Assembly (NCBI GenBank): GCA_007125475.1
Contig: SLDB01000306.1
Span: 1 to 9,576, forward strand
DNA: 9,576 nucleotides
Direction of reading: 5' to 3'
Source: Nitriliruptoraceae bacterium
GTDB lineage: Bacteria; Actinomycetota; Nitriliruptoria; Nitriliruptorales; Nitriliruptoraceae
The notes beneath the pieces were generated by a model. That model was not told where the DNA came from, searched no databases, and saw nothing but the letters and a program-made list of their open reading frames with translations. This document shows positions 6,375 through 9,576 of the stretch, piece after piece. Within the stretch, counting starts at the first letter, position 1. Every line of letters begins with the position of its first letter. Position numbers and translations under genes: made by a program.

Positions 6375-8291
6375 ATGGGCCGCTACTCGGAGCTCCACCG
6401 GCGCTCGCTCGAGGACCCGGGGGGCTTCTGGGGCGAGGCCTCCGAGCGCCTCGACTGGTGGCGGCCGTTCGACACCGTCCTGGACGATTCACGGCCGCCG
6501 TTCTACCGCTGGTTCACCGGCGGAGGACTGAACATCTGCCACAACGCCGTCGATCGTCAGGTCGAGGCGGGCCGGGGCGAGCACACCGCACTGATCCATG
6601 ACAGCCCGATCACCGGCAGCGGCTCGAGCCTGACGTTCCGCGAGCTCCGCGACCTCGTCGCCCGGTTCGCCGGGGTGCTGCGCGACGAGGGCGTCGCCCG
6701 TGGTGACCGGGTGGTCGTCTACATGCCGATGGTCACGGAGGCGGTGGTCACGATGCTGGCCTGTGCCCGGATCGGCGCGATCCACTCGGTGGTCTTCGGG
6801 GGCTTCGCGGCCGCTGAGCTCGCCGCTCGGATCGACGACGCCGAACCCAAGCTCGTCGTCTCGGCCTCCTGCGGCTACGAGCCGGGGCGGGTCGTCGACT
6901 ACTACGCCCTGTTGAACCGCTCACTCGCCCTGGCAGACACCCCCCCGCCTCGCTGCGTGATCCTGCAGCGCACCGCTGATCCGGTCGAACTGGACCCGCA
7001 GCGCGACCTCGACTGGCACGAAGTGACCGCCGGCGCCGCACCCGCCGATTGCGTCGAGGTGGAAGCCACCGACCCGCTCTACATCCTCTATACCTCGGGG
7101 ACGACGGGCCGCCCCAAGGGGGTGGTCCGCGACCACGGCGGCTACGCGGTGGCGCTGAGCTGGAGCATGGAGTACGTCTACGGCCTCGCCCCTGGCGAGG
7201 TCTACTGGGCGGCCTCCGACATCGGCTGGGTGGTGGGCCACTCCTACACGGTCTACGGCCCGCTACTGCACGGTTGCGCGACCGTGCTCTACGAGGGCAA
7301 GCCGGTGGGTACGCCGGATGCCGGTGCGTTCTGGCGTGTCGTCGAAGAGCACGGCGTCGCGGTGCTGTTCGCCGCCCCCACCGCGCTGCGGGCGATCCGC
7401 GGCCAGGACCCTGACGCTCGCCTCATCCGGGCGCGTGACACCTCGACGTTGCGCACCCTGTTCGTGGCCGGCGAGCGCTGCGACGTGGACACCCTCAGGT
7501 GGTGCCGTGAGCACCTGGGCCTCGCCGTCGTCAACCACTGGTGGCAGACGGAGACCGGGTGGCCGATGAGCGCGAACCCGGTCGGCGTCGAGTCGCTGGC
7601 GGTGCCGGACGGATCGATCGGCCGGCCGATGCCCGGATACGACATCCGGATCCTCGACACGCACGGAGCCGAACAACCGCCTCGGAGCAGCGGCGAGATC
7701 GTGGTGCGCCTGCCGCTACCACCGGCGGGGTGCCTGACGCTCTGGGGTGACGACGAGGGCTTCGTGAACTCCTACCTGGAGCGCTACCCCGGTTTCTACC
7801 GGACCGGGGACGCAGGCTTCTTCGATGACGAGGGCTACCTGCACATCCTCGGACGGGTCGACGACGTCGTGAACGTGGCCGGCCACCGCCTGTCGACCGG
7901 CGGTATCGAGAACGTGGTCAGCGCACACCCTGACGTCGCCGAGGCCGCGGTGGTGGGTGTGCCCGACGATCTCAAGGGTGAGGTGCCGCTGTGCGTGCTC
8001 GTCCTGCAGGCGGGCACGACGCGTGACGTGGACCGGGTCATCGCCGAGGTGGTTGCCAAGGTGCGTGAGGAGATCGGACCGGTCGCCGCCCTCAAGTCGG
8101 GGGTGGTCGTCAGCGGGCTGCCGAAGACGAGATCCGGCAAGGTCCTGCGCAGCTGCATCCGCTCGCTCGCCGCCGGCGAGCAGGTGACGGTCCCGCCCAC
8201 GATCGAGGATCCGGACGCGATCGACGAGGTCGCCGAAGCCCTGCGCCGGATCGGACGGCCGCCGGCAGGAGGCACTGCGGCCCGGCGGTAG
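6375..8291 (+). CDS. Acyl-CoA synthetase, propionyl-CoA synthetase (PrpE) type
   Basis: AMP-forming ligase of 638 residues making an acyl-CoA (propionyl- or acetyl-CoA most likely) from the acid, ATP and CoA. The N-terminal ACAS segment has WWRPFDTVLDDSRPPFYRW and NICHNAVDR, closer to PrpE/ACSS3 than to Acs. The adenylate-forming P-loop YTSGTTGRPKG is at residues 239-249, the A5-type motif WWQTETGWP lies in the core domain, YRTGD and GRVDDVVNVAGHR mark the hinge, and the catalytic lysine is Lys589 in PKTRSGKVLR, the site that is acetylated in bacterial relatives. HWWQTETGWPMSANPVG and the WGDD-x-x-FV segment are PrpE-like. ATG at 6375 is 6 bp after the rhodanese stop and lacks a strong Shine-Dalgarno, so translation is probably coupled. 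The C-terminus ends in a short Arg/Gly/Ala-rich tail. Substrate assignment between propionate and other short acids is inference. Confidence 0.93.
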   Translation: MGRYSELHRRSLEDPGGFWGEASERLDWWRPFDTVLDDSRPPFYRWFTGGGLNICHNAVDRQVEAGRGEHTALIHDSPITGSGSSLTFRELRDLVARFAGVLRDEGVARGDRVVVYMPMVTEAVVTMLACARIGAIHSVVFGGFAAAELAARIDDAEPKLVVSASCGYEPGRVVDYYALLNRSLALADTPPPRCVILQRTADPVELDPQRDLDWHEVTAGAAPADCVEVEATDPLYILYTSGTTGRPKGVVRDHGGYAVALSWSMEYVYGLAPGEVYWAASDIGWVVGHSYTVYGPLLHGCATVLYEGKPVGTPDAGAFWRVVEEHGVAVLFAAPTALRAIRGQDPDARLIRARDTSTLRTLFVAGERCDVDTLRWCREHLGLAVVNHWWQTETGWPMSANPVGVESLAVPDGSIGRPMPGYDIRILDTHGAEQPPRSSGEIVVRLPLPPAGCLTLWGDDEGFVNSYLERYPGFYRTGDAGFFDDEGYLHILGRVDDVVNVAGHRLSTGGIENVVSAHPDVAEAAVVGVPDDLKGEVPLCVLVLQAGTTRDVDRVIAEVVAKVREEIGPVAALKSGVVVSGLPKTRSGKVLRSCIRSLAAGEQVTVPPTIEDPDAIDEVAEALRRIGRPPAGGTAARR

Positions 8292-8305
8292 GCGTCCTCG
8301 GGCCC

Positions 8306-8342
8306 CCGCGGTCCGGCCGCGGAAGGAACGAGTCGCGTTCCT
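8306..8342. terminator. Two tandem hairpins after the acyl-CoA synthetase
   Basis: CCGCGG (8306-8311) pairs with CCGCGG (8317-8322) around TCCGG. Immediately after it, AGGAACG (8324-8330) pairs perfectly with CGTTCCT (8336-8342) around AGTCG. They begin 14 bp after the synthetase stop in a 257-bp convergent gap. No T-run follows, as usual in high-GC actinobacteria. A third short palindrome, CGACCGGTCG at 8534-8543, lies close to the stop of the minus-strand gene and could help end that transcript. Confidence 0.6.
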
Positions 8343-8548
8343 GCAGGTCAGAGATGCACGCCCCGCGCTTCATCTCGGTACCGATCCACCCCACCGTGGC
8401 GCCTGCCCACCGGTCCCGGAACCCCCGCCGTTGCGGCCGGGCGGATCGGGGCCACCCGAATGTGCCAGCGGTGTACTGCGGGCCTGCGGTGACTTGACAT
8501 CGATCGGAGCTGCCTACCGGGATGTCGCCCGATCGACCGGTCGTCGGT

Positions 8549-9576
8549 TCAGGCGAACGCCGCGGCCCGTCGTCGCAGGTCGTCGAGTCCGGGTTCGTCG
8601 GGGTCCCACGGCCGGCCGGGGTGGATGATGGCAACCTGGCATGCCTCTGCGGCCTGGACGAGATCGCGGAACGTGCCGGCGTGCAGATCGGAGATGGAGG
8701 CCTGCTTGTCCTCGTTGTAGGCGAACATGCGTGGGTTCAGGTTCGTGCACTCGTCACAGGTTGTGCAGCGAGCCGTCTCGATCCATGCATCGCCAGTGGC
8801 GGGACCGTGGTCCGGCTCGGCGATGTTCGACGTCGCGGCGACATCCTCGGGCGCGTCGTCCGGGGCCCTGTCCTCCGGCACGTCTGACGCGGCCGCCGCG
8901 TCCGGCGGGGTGGAGGGCGTCGGTTGCGACGGCGGACGGGCCGACGCCTCGACCTCGTGGCGTTCGATCTCGAACGCCGCCCGGTCGGCGGCGAGTCGTC
9001 GGCGTTCCTCGGAGTCACGGACACCGGACCGCTCCTGCAGGCGACGCCACGCCATGAGGAACTGCTCGGTGGTCGCGACGACCCGGTGATCGACGACGAC
9101 GCGTCGCAGCACGTCGGCGTGGTCGACCGCGACGATGTAGGGCACACGATCCCGGCGGTCCGACCCGCTCATCCGCAGGAAGTCGGCGACGGGGACCATC
9201 GCGTCGGTCCACGCACGTCGCGGTGTGACCACCACGTGATCGGCAAACCGTGGGTCCGCCGCCACGAGGTCCGCGACCGTGAAGGCCACGTCCTCGCGGA
9301 CGCGCTGTAGGTGCTCGTCTTCGTACGTGAGGGTGTGGATAGGCCAGTCGGCGGCTGGTTGGGGGTTCTTCTCCACCGCGAGCTGGCTCGGCCCATCGGT
9401 GCCCCCGGCCGGGTCGTAGCTGAGGAACGGCACCGCCCGGGCCTCGGACGCGGCTGCGGCGGCGAGGTAGGGCGGCAGGTCCGGGCCAGGCTGGACCGCC
9501 CCGGTGACGATGCTGATCAGCGCCGGCCCGTGGTCCGCCAACGCGTCCCGAACGGCTCGGGACATGCGGGCGAGCC
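8549..9576 (-). CDS. C-terminal part of a 2-oxoacid:ferredoxin oxidoreductase-like protein with ferredoxin tail (5' end outside window)
   Basis: The frame is open to the window edge. Numbering from the ATG at 9565, 338 residues are visible. Residues 1-190 (MSRAVRDAL, PALISIVTGA, SEARAVPFLSYDP, then TYEDE, VPYIVAVDHADVLRRVVVDH) resemble the region after the thiamine-binding part in large pyruvate/2-oxoacid oxidoreductase-like (NifJ-type) proteins. About 185-207 is charged and probably helical, 208-260 is a Pro/Ala/Asp/Glu-rich linker, and 261-338 is a small ferredoxin-like domain with C267-x2-C270-x2-C273 and a distant C309 in EACQVAIIHPG, the pattern of single [4Fe-4S] ferredoxins. I treat it as truncated because the 11 nt before the ATG contain no Shine-Dalgarno and the frame reads on (L-A-R). 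It may be an electron-transfer tail of the oxidoreductase. Family assignment is from memory of similar proteins and is moderate; a free-standing protein starting at the ATG is the alternative. Confidence 0.62.
   Translation of the reverse strand, partial: LARMSRAVRDALADHGPALISIVTGAVQPGPDLPPYLAAAAASEARAVPFLSYDPAGGTDGPSQLAVEKNPQPAADWPIHTLTYEDEHLQRVREDVAFTVADLVAADPRFADHVVVTPRRAWTDAMVPVADFLRMSGSDRRDRVPYIVAVDHADVLRRVVVDHRVVATTEQFLMAWRRLQERSGVRDSEERRRLAADRAAFEIERHEVEASARPPSQPTPSTPPDAAAASDVPEDRAPDDAPEDVAATSNIAEPDHGPATGDAWIETARCTTCDECTNLNPRMFAYNEDKQASISDLHAGTFRDLVQAAEACQVAIIHPGRPWDPDEPGLDDLRRRAAAFA

Noticed and set aside
8494..8499. TTGACA, a perfect -35 box on the plus strand
   Set aside because: No -10 is found 16-18 bp further on and no plus-strand gene follows; it points into the end of the minus-strand gene.
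8110..8634. Minus-strand open frame through the convergent gap
   Set aside because: It overlaps both the synthetase and the oxidoreductase end, lacks domains and a ribosome binding site, and runs through the two hairpins.
1..9576. CRISPR arrays, tRNA or rRNA genes, transposases
   Set aside because: No regularly spaced repeats other than the coding 18-bp repeat, no GGTTCRANNCC T-loop context with cloverleaf pairing, and no transposase or integrase motifs were seen.

Overview
The window is very GC-rich and densely coded. It has many GTG starts with good GGAGG ribosome binding sites, 4-bp GTGA gene overlaps and GC-rich hairpins without T-tracts between convergent genes. This is typical of a high-GC actinobacterium; the protein sequences suggest a less-studied branch rather than a Streptomyces or Mycobacterium, but the exact taxon cannot be fixed from the sequence alone.

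Region 1 (21-2938, plus strand) is a complete zinc-type (Zn/Mn family) ABC importer in the order ATPase, permease, substrate-binding lipoprotein. The ATPase and permease overlap by 4 bp. Between the permease and the lipoprotein lies an AT-rich island with two overlapping inverted repeats, a good candidate for a Fur-family (Zur/Nur-like) operator. The lipoprotein has an acidic linker and a His/Asp-rich loop encoded by an 18-bp tandem repeat.

Region 2 (2978-4569, plus strand) holds gpsA (NAD(P)-dependent glycerol-3-phosphate dehydrogenase), overlapped by 4 bp with a small chloramphenicol-phosphotransferase-like P-loop protein. In that protein the Walker A lysine is replaced by arginine. A hairpin at 4570-4586 separates it from the convergent next gene.

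Region 3 (4594-5511, minus strand) is a short-chain dehydrogenase of the MFE-2/HSD17B4 (3-hydroxyacyl-CoA dehydrogenase) type. It is followed by a 440-bp divergent intergenic region (5512-5951) that holds no convincing gene. The right half of this region is rich in inverted repeats and may be a structured RNA or the remnant of a retroelement such as a group II intron.

Region 4 (5952-8291, plus strand) is a two-gene operon of a single-domain rhodanese and a PrpE-type acyl-CoA (propionyl/acetyl-CoA) synthetase. With the divergent dehydrogenase it points to short-chain acyl-CoA metabolism. Two tandem hairpins follow at 8306-8342.

Region 5 (8549 to the right edge, minus strand) is the C-terminal part of a protein resembling the end of large pyruvate/2-oxoacid:ferredoxin oxidoreductase-like proteins. 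It ends in a long Pro/Ala/Asp linker and a one-cluster ferredoxin-like domain. Its N-terminus lies beyond the window.

Most of the window is ordinary metabolism and transport. The points most worth a second look are the double operator, the K-to-R P-loop protein, the structured intergenic region and the ferredoxin-tailed oxidoreductase end.
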